Positions 1 through 5,148 of a DNA stretch of 5,355 nt are shown piece by piece. Position 1 is the stretch's first letter; each line of letters begins with the position of its first letter. The stretch is from Dehalococcoidia bacterium. Its GTDB lineage: Bacteria > Chloroflexota > Dehalococcoidia > JAENJB01. Location of the stretch: positions 1-5,355 of the forward strand of contig JAENJB010000163.1 of NCBI GenBank assembly GCA_016844565.1, given 5' to 3'. Position numbers and translations under genes: made by a program. The notes beneath the pieces were generated by a model, which saw only the letters and a program-made list of their open reading frames with translations, was not told the DNA's origin and did not search any database.

Positions 1-1
1 T

Positions 2-97
2 TGCAGCCACTGTCACCCCTTCTTCACCGGGGAGTATCGCATAGTCGACACCGCCGGCCGGGTGGAACGCTTCAAGAGGCGCTACAAGATAGCCTAG
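2..97 (+). CDS. rpmE: 50S ribosomal protein L31, C-terminal part (5' end outside window)
   Basis: Reading from base 2 gives 31 residues and a TAG stop: CSHCHPFFTGEYRIVDTAGR, then VERFKRRYKIA. This is the typical end of bacterial L31: a C-x-x-C pair followed by HPF-[FY]-TG, then VDTAGRVERF and a basic tail. L31 sits on the large ribosomal subunit near the central protuberance and takes part in a bridge between subunits. The visible CxxC would be the second half of the zinc site found in the four-cysteine form of L31; the first cysteines lie outside the window, so the zinc-binding type is inferred. The gene converges on hisI with only seven bases between the two stop codons. Confidence 0.93.
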   Translation, partial: CSHCHPFFTGEYRIVDTAGRVERFKRRYKIA

Positions 98-104
98 CGC
101 CCGG

Positions 105-428
105 TTACTTCTCCGGCTGGTCGGCCTCGAGTTTCTGAAAGAAGCAGGTCCGGTTGCCCGTGTGGCATGCCGGGCCCTCCGCCTCCACCTGAAGCAAGAC
201 AGCATCCCCGTCACAATCCTCGTAGACCGCCTTCACCCTCAGGAAGTTCCCTGATGTGGCTCCTTTGTGCCACAGCTCCTGCCGGCTCCGACTGTAGAAC
301 CACGCATCGCCGCTGGACAGCGTCCGCCGGAGGGCCTCTTCATTCATGTAGGCCAGCATAAGCACCTCCCCTGTCCGACTGTCCTGGGCTACTGCGGGGA
401 TCAGGCCCTTTTCATCGAATTTCAGCAT
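105..428 (-). CDS. hisI: phosphoribosyl-AMP cyclohydrolase (monofunctional HisI)
   Basis: This cytoplasmic enzyme opens the adenine ring of phosphoribosyl-AMP to give ProFAR, the third step of histidine synthesis. The 107-residue protein covers the whole HisI domain and has no HisE (pyrophosphohydrolase) extension, so that activity must be encoded elsewhere. Visible motifs are VLMLAYMNEEAL (22-33), FYSRSRQELWHKGATSGN (44-61), the metal-binding DCDGD (71-75) and the zinc-type cysteines in C88-HTGNRTC95-F. The ATG at 428 is preferred over an in-frame TTG at 437: an AGAGG ribosome binding site ends directly against that TTG but lies nine bases before the ATG. It is the last gene of the carboxyltransferase-hisA-hisF-hisI cluster, 83 bases after hisF, and a palindromic repeat occupies that gap. 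Confidence 0.95.
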   Translation of the reverse strand: MLKFDEKGLIPAVAQDSRTGEVLMLAYMNEEALRRTLSSGDAWFYSRSRQELWHKGATSGNFLRVKAVYEDCDGDAVLLQVEAEGPACHTGNRTCFFQKLEADQPEK

Positions 429-437
429 GTTATTCAA

Positions 438-442
438 CCTCT
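438..442 (-). promoter_or_regulatory. ribosome binding site that fixes the hisI start
   Basis: AGAGG (within AAAGAGG on the minus strand) ends nine bases before the ATG at 428 and directly abuts the TTG at 437. The spacing supports the ATG and excludes the TTG as start codon. Confidence 0.65.
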
Positions 443-453
443 TTGTTCATGTT

Positions 454-488
454 GTCATTCTGAGTTCGCGAAGCAGAACGAAGAATCC
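454..488 (+). repeat. small palindromic intergenic repeat, copy A (ATTCT/AGAAT type)
   Basis: The element begins GTCATTCTGAG and ends CGAAGAATCC. Outer arms ATTCT (457-461) and AGAAT (482-486) are complementary. Inside, GTTC (464-467) can pair with GAAC (476-479). It sits between hisF and hisI within the presumed operon, 23 bases after the hisF stop, so it would be transcribed as a hairpin in the mRNA. Three related copies occur in the window. Related sequences are common as dispersed non-coding repeats in many bacterial genomes (general knowledge); the class name is not certain. Confidence 0.75.
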
Positions 489-511
489 CTCTACAGCATC
501 GACCGAAAGCA

Positions 512-1312
512 TCAGAGTCTTACCGGGATGCCCCTTTCCGCCAGGTAGACCTTGGCCTGGCGGATGGAGTAGGTCCCATAGTGGAAAATGCTGGCCGCCA
601 GCACGGCATCAGCCTCGCCGGTTACCAGGGCATCATAAAGATGGGCGAGTGAGCCCGCGCCTCCGCTGGCGATTACCGGCACGCCCACCACCCGCGACAC
701 AGCCCGGTTGAGCTCCAGATCATACCCCGTCTGATGGCCGTCGGCATCCATGCTGGTCAACAGGATCTCCCCCGCACCGAGCCTGACAGCCTCCACGGCC
801 CATTTCACAGCATCCACACCAGTGGGCTGCCGTCCGCCGTAAGTATGAACTTCCCATCGGGACCCGCCGGTCAAGGCCAGTTTGCCCTTGCCCCTTTTCG
901 CCTTCCCTTCAACTCTCCTGGCATCAACGGCCAGCACTATGCACTGGCTCCCGAATCTGGCGGCGCCCTCTTCAATAAGCGCCGGATTTAACACAGCGGC
1001 AGTGTTGATGGCCACCTTATCCGCACCGGCGTTCAAGATGTTTCTCATGTCGTCCACGGTCCGCAAACCACCTCCTACCGTAAGCGGGATGAACACCTGC
1101 CTGGAGACTTTCTCCACCACCTCGACCATAATATTACGCTTGTCCGATGACGCGGTGATGTCCAGGAACACCAGCTCATCGGCCCCCTCCCGGTCATAGA
1201 AGCTGGCCATCTCCACCGGGTCGCCGGCATCCCGAAGCTTCACGAAGCTCACACCTTTCACCACCCTGCCACCGGTGACATCCAGACAAGGAATGATGCG
1301 TTTGGTCAGCAA
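512..1312 (-). CDS. hisF: imidazole glycerol phosphate synthase, cyclase subunit HisF
   Basis: HisF uses ammonia from its glutaminase partner HisH to convert PRFAR into imidazole glycerol phosphate and AICAR, linking histidine and purine synthesis. The 266-residue (beta/alpha)8 barrel starts with the canonical KRIIPCLDV and keeps both catalytic aspartates, D11 and D130 (VLAVDARRV). Phosphate-site motifs are visible: VGGGLRT (79-85), TSMDADGHQTGYDLEL (186-201), VIASGGAG (213-220) and SIFHYGTYSI (241-250). The start is TTG at 1312, set by alignment to the conserved N-terminus; only a weak G-rich site (GGGG) precedes it. The protein is about ten residues longer than usual, owing to a basic insertion near 133-150. 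The gene follows hisA after 13 bases, so translational coupling is plausible. HisH is not encoded in the window. Confidence 0.97.
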   Translation of the reverse strand: MLTKRIIPCLDVTGGRVVKGVSFVKLRDAGDPVEMASFYDREGADELVFLDITASSDKRNIMVEVVEKVSRQVFIPLTVGGGLRTVDDMRNILNAGADKVAINTAAVLNPALIEEGAARFGSQCIVLAVDARRVEGKAKRGKGKLALTGGSRWEVHTYGGRQPTGVDAVKWAVEAVRLGAGEILLTSMDADGHQTGYDLELNRAVSRVVGVPVIASGGAGSLAHLYDALVTGEADAVLAASIFHYGTYSIRQAKVYLAERGIPVRL

Positions 1313-1325
1313 GATTGCCCCGTCA

Positions 1326-2042
1326 CTATTGCCCTAGCTCTCTGGCGGCCGCCTGATAATCCAGAATGCCGGCATAAAGGGCCTTACCTATGATGGCGCC
1401 CTCCACTCCCAACCTCGACAGGCGTCGAAGATGCTCCGAGGATGAAATTCCGCCTGAAGCTATAACAGCCATCTTCGTCCTTGCCATCAGCTCGGCTATC
1501 GCCTCATAGTTCGGCTCCGTGAGCGTCCCATCCCGCTCGATGTCGGTGTAGATGATGCGGGCCACTCCCGCGTCAGCCAGATTGCTGAGGAGGTGCGCCG
1601 CCCGGAGCTGTGTGTCCGCCTGCCATCCTCGCACAGCGACAAAGCCCTTTCGCGCATCCATGCCCACCACAACGGCATCGCCGAACCGCTCACAAGCCTC
1701 TCTGACTAAATCGGGCTGCTCCACCGCCACCGTCCCCAGGACCACCCGCTCCAGTCCCAGTCGAAGCAGCTTGTCGATGACAGCAATACTCCTGATGCCG
1801 CCGCCGAACTGGAGAGGAATCCATGTCCGCCGGACTATGTCGGCGACGACTCCCAGATTGACTGGCTCGCCCGCGACAGCGCCATCCAGGTCGACCAGAT
1901 GCAGCCGTGGCGCACCGAGAGACTGCCAGTGGAGAGCAACAGCCACGGGGTCATCCGAGTACACCGTCTCCTGGCGATAATCACCCTGATAGAGACGTAC
2001 ACAGCGGCCGTCTTTGAGGTCAATAGCTGGAATCAGTTCCAT
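1326..2042 (-). CDS. hisA: ProFAR isomerase HisA
   Basis: HisA carries out the Amadori rearrangement of ProFAR to PRFAR, between the HisI and HisF steps. The 238-residue (beta/alpha)8 barrel matches the family length. It begins MELIPAIDLKDGRCVRLYQG, with catalytic D8, and has the second aspartate at D129 (VVGMDARKG). Other family motifs are HLVDLDGA (48-55), QFGGGIRS (78-85), RGWQ (138-141), IYTDIERDGTL (164-174), VIASGGIS (193-200) and the AIIGKALY phosphate site (216-223). The dual HisA/TrpF variant PriA, known from actinobacteria, belongs to the same fold and cannot be fully excluded from sequence alone. The ATG start fits the conserved N-terminus, but no good ribosome binding site precedes it. 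The 101-base gap after the carboxyltransferase gene contains an inverted repeat. Confidence 0.97.
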   Translation of the reverse strand: MELIPAIDLKDGRCVRLYQGDYRQETVYSDDPVAVALHWQSLGAPRLHLVDLDGAVAGEPVNLGVVADIVRRTWIPLQFGGGIRSIAVIDKLLRLGLERVVLGTVAVEQPDLVREACERFGDAVVVGMDARKGFVAVRGWQADTQLRAAHLLSNLADAGVARIIYTDIERDGTLTEPNYEAIAELMARTKMAVIASGGISSSEHLRRLSRLGVEGAIIGKALYAGILDYQAAARELGQ

Positions 2043-2081
2043 AGCAACTGTGCACTGAACCGCCTTCAGCCCCCCAATTTC

Positions 2082-2116
2082 CTCTCCCTTGACGGGTCCC
2101 CCCTTGCGGGGGAGAG
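2082..2116. repeat. G/C-rich inverted repeat between the carboxyltransferase gene and hisA
   Basis: CTCTCCC (2082-2088) is complementary to GGGAGAG (2110-2116). Inside the right half, CCCCC (2099-2103) can pair with GGGGG (2108-2112) around a TTGC loop, so two folds compete. In the minus-strand transcript the hairpin is followed by GAAATTGG, not a T-run, so it does not look like a standard intrinsic terminator. It could be another dispersed palindrome or an mRNA processing or stability element. Confidence 0.5.
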
Positions 2117-2143
2117 AAACCTGCTCACGAATAACCCCTCCAC

Positions 2144-3685
2144 CTACAGGTTGATATTCGAGTACTTTCTCCAGGGCCGGGACACTGTCTTATTGGCCAG
2201 AACATCCAGCGCACGATTGATGTACCTGCGGGTGTCCTCCGGCCTGATTACCTCATCTATGTAGCCCCGCTCAGCAGCCCGGTAGGGATTCTCATACAGG
2301 TCGCGGTACTCCTTTATTCTCTGCGCCTTTACCTTCTCCGGCTCCGTCGCCGTCCTTATCTCCTTGGCGAAGATGACACTAGCTGCCGTCTCGGCGCCAA
2401 CGATGGTGACCCGCGCGCCCGGCCAGGCGAAAACGAAGTCGGCGCCCGTGTCCTTGCAGCACATGCCCAGATAAGCGCCCGCATAGGACTTGCGCACGAT
2501 GACGGTCACCTTGGGCACCGTCGCGTCAATATATGCATAGAGCATCTTGGCCCCGTGGCGCAGTATGCCCTTCCACTCCTGTTCGGAACCTATCAGGTAC
2601 CCGGGAGTATCATGGATATTTACGAGCGGTATGCCGAAGAGGTCGCAGAACCTCACAAAGCGCGCCACCTTGTCCGCCGCATCGCAGTCAATGGCAGCGG
2701 CGGCCCAGTTAGGCTGGCTGGCGACCACCCCGGCCGTCCGGCCGTTGAATCGGGCGAAGCCTATGATGACGTTTCGAGCATGGCTCTTCAGTATCTCAAA
2801 AAAGTACCCGTTGTCAACGATGCTGTGGATGATGTCATGCATGTCGAAAGGCAGGAACTGCTCATCAGGGACGAGCGTGTTCAACGCCGGGTCTGTTCTC
2901 TCCGGGTCATCGCCGGTTTCACCCAATGGAGACTTCTCTTTGTTATTGGAAGGCAAGAGGCTGAGCAGTTCCCTGGTCTTGTCGAGACAGTCCTTTTCGT
3001 CTTTCCCGACCACATGCGTCTGCCCGGACTTCACCGCATGGGCGTGGATGCCGCAGAGAGTCTCCAGATCAATCTCCTCCCCGAGTTGGGTCTTCACAAA
3101 CGCCGGCCCGGCGATTCCCATGAAGCCGGTCTTCTCACACTGAAAGACGAAGTCCTGCATGACTGGATGATAGGCCTGCCCCCCGAGGCAGGGCCCCAGG
3201 AGCAAGGCTATCTGCGGGATGATGCCGGAAGCTAGAATCTGAGAACGGAACAGCCAGGCATAGGTCTGCAGCGTGTCTATCCCCTCCTGCAACCTGGCCC
3301 CACCCGAATCGTTCATCCCCACGAAGGGAATGCCCATATCTTTGGCCAGGTCAATGGCCTGTGAGAACTTTTTGCCGTGATATTCGCCGAAAGTGCCTGC
3401 CATGGCGGTGTAGTCCTCCGCCCCAACCATCACCAGCCGGCCGTTCACCTTACCGAATCCGGTCACCACCCCCTCCGCGGGCACATCCCTCTTGTCCATC
3501 CCAAAAGCAGTTGTCCGGTTTTTTACGAAGAGACCAACTTCGGTGAAAGTACCCGGGTCGAAAAAGTACTCCACCCTCTCCCGCGCCGACCACTTCCCGC
3601 TCTTGTGCTGATCCTCAACCGCCTTCTCCCCCCCCATCTGCCTCACCTTTTCCTTCCTTTGCTCCAGGTCATCAAGAACACTCAT
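2144..3685 (-). CDS. biotin-dependent acyl-CoA carboxyltransferase (PccB/MmdA-type beta subunit)
   Basis: This cytoplasmic carboxyltransferase moves CO2 between carboxybiotin and an acyl-CoA such as propionyl-, acetyl- or methylcrotonyl-CoA. The 513-residue protein has the usual two crotonase-like domains. The N-terminal half shows the MAGTFGE segment (95-101), NDSGGARLQEG (125-135) and the oxyanion loop GPCLGG (164-169). The C-terminal half shows QPNWAAAAIDCDAADK (324-339), HDTPGYLIG (358-366), RHGAKMLYAY (376-385) and the second oxyanion loop RKSYAGAY (398-405). The residue after AGAY is Leu406, where propionyl-specific PccB has Asp, so the substrate is left open. An AAGGAGGT site four bases before the ATG and a strong promoter support the start. 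No biotin carboxylase or biotin carrier gene lies nearby, so partners are unknown. Family assignment is firm; a role as decarboxylase subunit (MmdA or GcdA type) is possible. Confidence 0.93.
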   Translation of the reverse strand: MSVLDDLEQRKEKVRQMGGEKAVEDQHKSGKWSARERVEYFFDPGTFTEVGLFVKNRTTAFGMDKRDVPAEGVVTGFGKVNGRLVMVGAEDYTAMAGTFGEYHGKKFSQAIDLAKDMGIPFVGMNDSGGARLQEGIDTLQTYAWLFRSQILASGIIPQIALLLGPCLGGQAYHPVMQDFVFQCEKTGFMGIAGPAFVKTQLGEEIDLETLCGIHAHAVKSGQTHVVGKDEKDCLDKTRELLSLLPSNNKEKSPLGETGDDPERTDPALNTLVPDEQFLPFDMHDIIHSIVDNGYFFEILKSHARNVIIGFARFNGRTAGVVASQPNWAAAAIDCDAADKVARFVRFCDLFGIPLVNIHDTPGYLIGSEQEWKGILRHGAKMLYAYIDATVPKVTVIVRKSYAGAYLGMCCKDTGADFVFAWPGARVTIVGAETAASVIFAKEIRTATEPEKVKAQRIKEYRDLYENPYRAAERGYIDEVIRPEDTRRYINRALDVLANKTVSRPWRKYSNINL

Positions 3686-3689
3686 GAGG

Positions 3690-3697
3690 ACCTCCTT
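3690..3697 (-). promoter_or_regulatory. strong ribosome binding site for the carboxyltransferase gene
   Basis: AAGGAGGT on the minus strand is an eight-base match to the anti-Shine-Dalgarno sequence, four bases before the ATG at 3685. It is much stronger than the sites before hisA and hisF. Confidence 0.8.
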
Positions 3698-3747
3698 CGC
3701 AGTCGAATTGCCAGAAAAGCATGGGAAAGGAGAAAGAAACCGGGTAG

Positions 3748-3776
3748 ATTATACCCCTACGCGGGCACGCTCACAA
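3748..3776 (-). promoter_or_regulatory. sigma-70-type promoter of the carboxyltransferase-his cluster
   Basis: On the minus strand TTGTGA (3771-3776) is followed by a 17-base spacer and a perfect TATAAT (3748-3753). Transcription would start near 3741 and leave an untranslated leader of about 56 bases ending in the strong ribosome binding site. This is the only clear promoter before the cluster, so it probably serves the carboxyltransferase gene and, by read-through, hisA, hisF and hisI. Confidence 0.75.
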
Positions 3777-3778
3777 CA

Positions 3779-3795
3779 CTGAGAGTATCTGAGAG
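3779..3795. repeat. tandem CTGAGAG direct repeat just upstream of the -35 box
   Basis: CTGAGAG occurs at 3779-3785 and again at 3789-3795, so the starts are ten bases apart, about one helical turn. The pair lies two bases beyond the -35 box of the carboxyltransferase promoter, where an activator would bind next to RNA polymerase. The site is short and purine-rich, so chance is possible; the regulator is unknown. Confidence 0.4.
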
Positions 3796-3813
3796 AGAGC
3801 GTTTGCCCCAACT

Positions 3814-3845
3814 GTCATTCTGAGGAGCGAAGCGACGAAGAATCC
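3814..3845 (+). repeat. small palindromic intergenic repeat, copy B (ATTCT/AGAAT type)
   Basis: The element begins GTCATTCTGAG and ends CGAAGAATCC, as copy A does, but has a different and shorter centre. Outer arms are ATTCT (3817-3821) and AGAAT (3839-3843). The sequence after it, GTACCCCC, is also found after copy C, so the mobile or conserved unit may extend slightly to the right. It lies between rplL and the carboxyltransferase promoter. Confidence 0.75.
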
Positions 3846-3869
3846 GTACCCCCTCGAGGAAGATACGGA
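3843..3869 (-). terminator. candidate terminator of rplJ-rplL
   Basis: In the minus-strand transcript, TCCGTA (3864-3869) pairs with TACGGA (3843-3848). Inside, CTTCC and GGGGG can pair (two G-U pairs) around a TCGA loop. The hairpin begins about 35 bases after the rplL stop and is followed by TTCTTCGT, which is T-rich but interrupted, so termination may be incomplete. Its 3' arm runs into repeat copy B. A second weak hairpin (TCGCC/GGCGA) lies just after the rplL stop. Confidence 0.4.
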
Positions 3870-3903
3870 CTCTTCGCCACGCGTAGACTGGTCGGCGAGT
3901 AGA

Positions 3904-4284
3904 CTATTTCATCTCTACGGTTGCGCCGGCAGCTTCCAGCTTCTGCTTTATCGTATCGGCCTCGGCCTTGGCGATTCCCTCTTTCACCGCTTTGGGCGCC
4001 GCTTCCACCAGGTCCTTGGCCTCTTTCAGCCCCAGAGTGGTCACTTCACGGACCGCCTTGATGACGTTGATCTTGTTAGGCCCGATCTCCTTAAGGATGA
4101 CAGTGAACTCCGTCTTCTCCTCGGCCTCGGGGGCGGCTGCCTTCTGGGCCGAACCAGCGGCAGGGGCAGCAGCAACAGGCATTGCTGCGCTGACCCCGAA
4201 CTCCGCCTCCAGAGCCTTCACCAGTTCAGCCAGCTCCAGAACCGTCATCCCCTTGATAGCAGCGATCATCTCTTCCTTGGTCAT
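3904..4284 (-). CDS. rplL: 50S ribosomal protein L7/L12
   Basis: L7/L12 forms the mobile stalk of the large ribosomal subunit and recruits translational GTPases; its dimers bind the C-terminal helix of L10. The 126-residue protein is the usual length. It has an N-terminal dimerisation domain (about 1-34, MTKEEMIAAIKGMTVLELAE), an Ala/Pro-rich hinge (about 35-55) and a conserved C-terminal domain containing KINVIKAVREVTTLGLKEAK and the end segment GATVEMK. AAGGAGG lies six bases before the ATG at 4284; another ATG at 4289 is out of frame. The gene follows rplJ after 58 bases and probably shares its transcript. The better ribosome binding site here than before rplJ fits the need for several L12 copies per L10 (inference). 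Confidence 0.98.
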   Translation of the reverse strand: MTKEEMIAAIKGMTVLELAELVKALEAEFGVSAAMPVAAAPAAGSAQKAAAPEAEEKTEFTVILKEIGPNKINVIKAVREVTTLGLKEAKDLVEAAPKAVKEGIAKAEADTIKQKLEAAGATVEMK

Positions 4285-4342
4285 CTCATGCCTCCTTCTC
4301 TAATTACCCGGTCAACTATATTCAGGGCTCTTCTTCCTGGTC

Positions 4343-4870
4343 TTACGACTTTTCTTCCAGTTGTTTCATCCTGGCCCGCAACACACCAGCCAACCCCACC
4401 ATATTAGCGCTGAGCACGAAAACGAGAGATGCCAGCGGCGACTTCAGTCTGCCGACAAGCTGGGCCAGCAAGACTTTCCTACCCGGCAGGGAAGCTAGAA
4501 CAGAAACCTGCTCGGGGCTAAGAGCCCCCTCCGGCATGAGGGCGCCCTTGATGCGCAGCACCGATTTGGAGCTGCGGATATACTCCGTGAGAATCCTCGC
4601 CACATCCACCACTTCGCCGTGCCCAAAGGCAACCGCGGTGGTCCCCACCAGCAACGCCTCGCCTCCGGCCCTCCCGGCGTTCTTCGCCGCCCGCAAGGTC
4701 AGGGTATTCTTCACCACCCTGAAATCTATCCCCTGCTCGCGCAGCCGCCGTCTCAGCGGCATCATCTCAGCCGCCAGAAGGCCGCGGTAGTCCGCCACGA
4801 CAGCGATGGTGCTCTTCGACAGCAGCTCCTGCAGGGCCTTAACGTTCTCTATCTTCTTTTCTGTAGGCAT
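4343..4870 (-). CDS. rplJ: 50S ribosomal protein L10
   Basis: L10 anchors the L7/L12 dimers to 23S rRNA at the base of the stalk and, complexed with L12, represses its own operon in bacteria studied. The 175-residue protein has the family N-terminus (TEKKIENVKALQELLSKS), the RNA-binding region with VADYRGL (25-31), RRRLREQG (40-47) and VVKNTLTLRAA (52-62), and a C-terminal helix that would carry the L12 dimers. The ATG at 4870 has GGGGTGA six bases upstream, a moderate ribosome binding site. The gene is preceded by a leader with an L10-leader-like fold and an attenuator terminator. Neither rplK nor rplA is seen within 485 bases upstream, so L10 probably has its own promoter. Confidence 0.97.
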   Translation of the reverse strand: MPTEKKIENVKALQELLSKSTIAVVADYRGLLAAEMMPLRRRLREQGIDFRVVKNTLTLRAAKNAGRAGGEALLVGTTAVAFGHGEVVDVARILTEYIRSSKSVLRIKGALMPEGALSPEQVSVLASLPGRKVLLAQLVGRLKSPLASLVFVLSANMVGLAGVLRARMKQLEEKS

Positions 4871-4890
4871 CTTATCTCACCCCTATACCT

Positions 4891-4929
4891 GTCATTGCGA
4901 GCCCCGATGCAATCGGGACGAAGCAATCC
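4891..4929 (+). repeat. small palindromic intergenic repeat, copy C (ATTGC/GCAAT type)
   Basis: The element starts GTCATTGCGAG and ends CGAAGCAATCC. Outer arms are ATTGC (4894-4898) and GCAAT (4923-4927). An inner perfect stem pairs CCCGAT (4903-4908) with ATCGGG (4912-4917) around GCA. It ends only about 20 bases before the rplJ start on the transcript, so its hairpin lies just ahead of the ribosome binding site. A half copy (GTCATTCT) follows at 4944-4951. Confidence 0.75.
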
Positions 4930-4988
4930 GTACCCCCACCTCCGTCATTCTCACCCTCCCATCCCCCTCTTTCCCGCGCCTTCTTCTA

Positions 4989-5033
4989 TCATTGCGAGCC
5001 CATCCCACCTGTTCGGGAGGGCGAAGCAATCTC
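4989..5033 (+). repeat. small palindromic intergenic repeat, copy D (ATTGC/GCAAT type)
   Basis: The element runs from TCATTGCGAGCCC to GGGCGAAGCAATCTC. Outer arms are ATTGC (4991-4995) and GCAAT (5026-5030); inner arms are GCCC (4998-5001) and GGGC (5019-5022), with a further CCC/GGG pairing. It is the longest copy. It lies with copy C in the untranslated part of the rplJ transcript, after the attenuator. Confidence 0.7.
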
Positions 5034-5059
5034 TGCGCCCCTAGTGCTGTTGAGACCTC

Positions 5060-5084
5060 TTCTCCCGCATCCATATGGGGAGAA
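5060..5084. repeat. inverted repeat in the rplJ leader region
   Basis: TTCTCCC (5060-5066) is complementary to GGGAGAA (5078-5084) around an 11-base loop. No T-run follows on either strand, so it is not a terminator. The flanks (GAGACC on one side, CCAATCT on the other) faintly recall the ends of the ATTGC/GCAAT repeats, so it may be a decayed copy; this is weak. Confidence 0.4.
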
Positions 5085-5115
5085 CCAATCTGTCCCCCTG
5101 GCCTTCAGCCCCAAC

Positions 5116-5148
5116 AAAAAAGGCCTTCGCCACACAGGCGAAGACCTT
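5116..5148 (-). terminator. intrinsic terminator acting as the rplJ attenuator
   Basis: On the minus strand, arms at 5137-5148 (AAGGTCTTCGCC) and 5120-5131 (GGCGAAGGCCTT) form eleven base pairs with one mismatch around a five-base loop. A run of six T (5116-5121) follows, overlapping the end of the 3' arm. This is the clearest intrinsic terminator in the window. No coding sequence ends just before it; it lies between a promoter and rplJ, which is the arrangement of an attenuator. Confidence 0.85.

Noticed and set aside
435..437. TTG start for hisI giving a protein three residues longer
   Set aside because: It directly abuts the AGAGG ribosome binding site; the ATG at 428 has normal spacing and fits the usual HisI N-terminus.
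430..450. Six-codon minus-strand reading frame (MNKEVE) ending one base before the hisI ATG
   Set aside because: It has no ribosome binding site of its own and contains the hisI site; it is too short to support as a leader peptide.
2547..3235. Two long plus-strand open frames (198 and 226 codons) inside the carboxyltransferase gene
   Set aside because: They are antisense to a clearly conserved protein, lack recognisable domains, and arise from high GC content.
454..5033. CRISPR array formed by the repeats
   Set aside because: The copies are far apart, differ in length and centre, and have no regular spacers.
4892..5074. Minus-strand open frame of 60 codons between the attenuator and rplJ
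   Set aside because: It is translated palindromic repeat sequence (WARNDRR, RIASSR) with no ribosome binding site.
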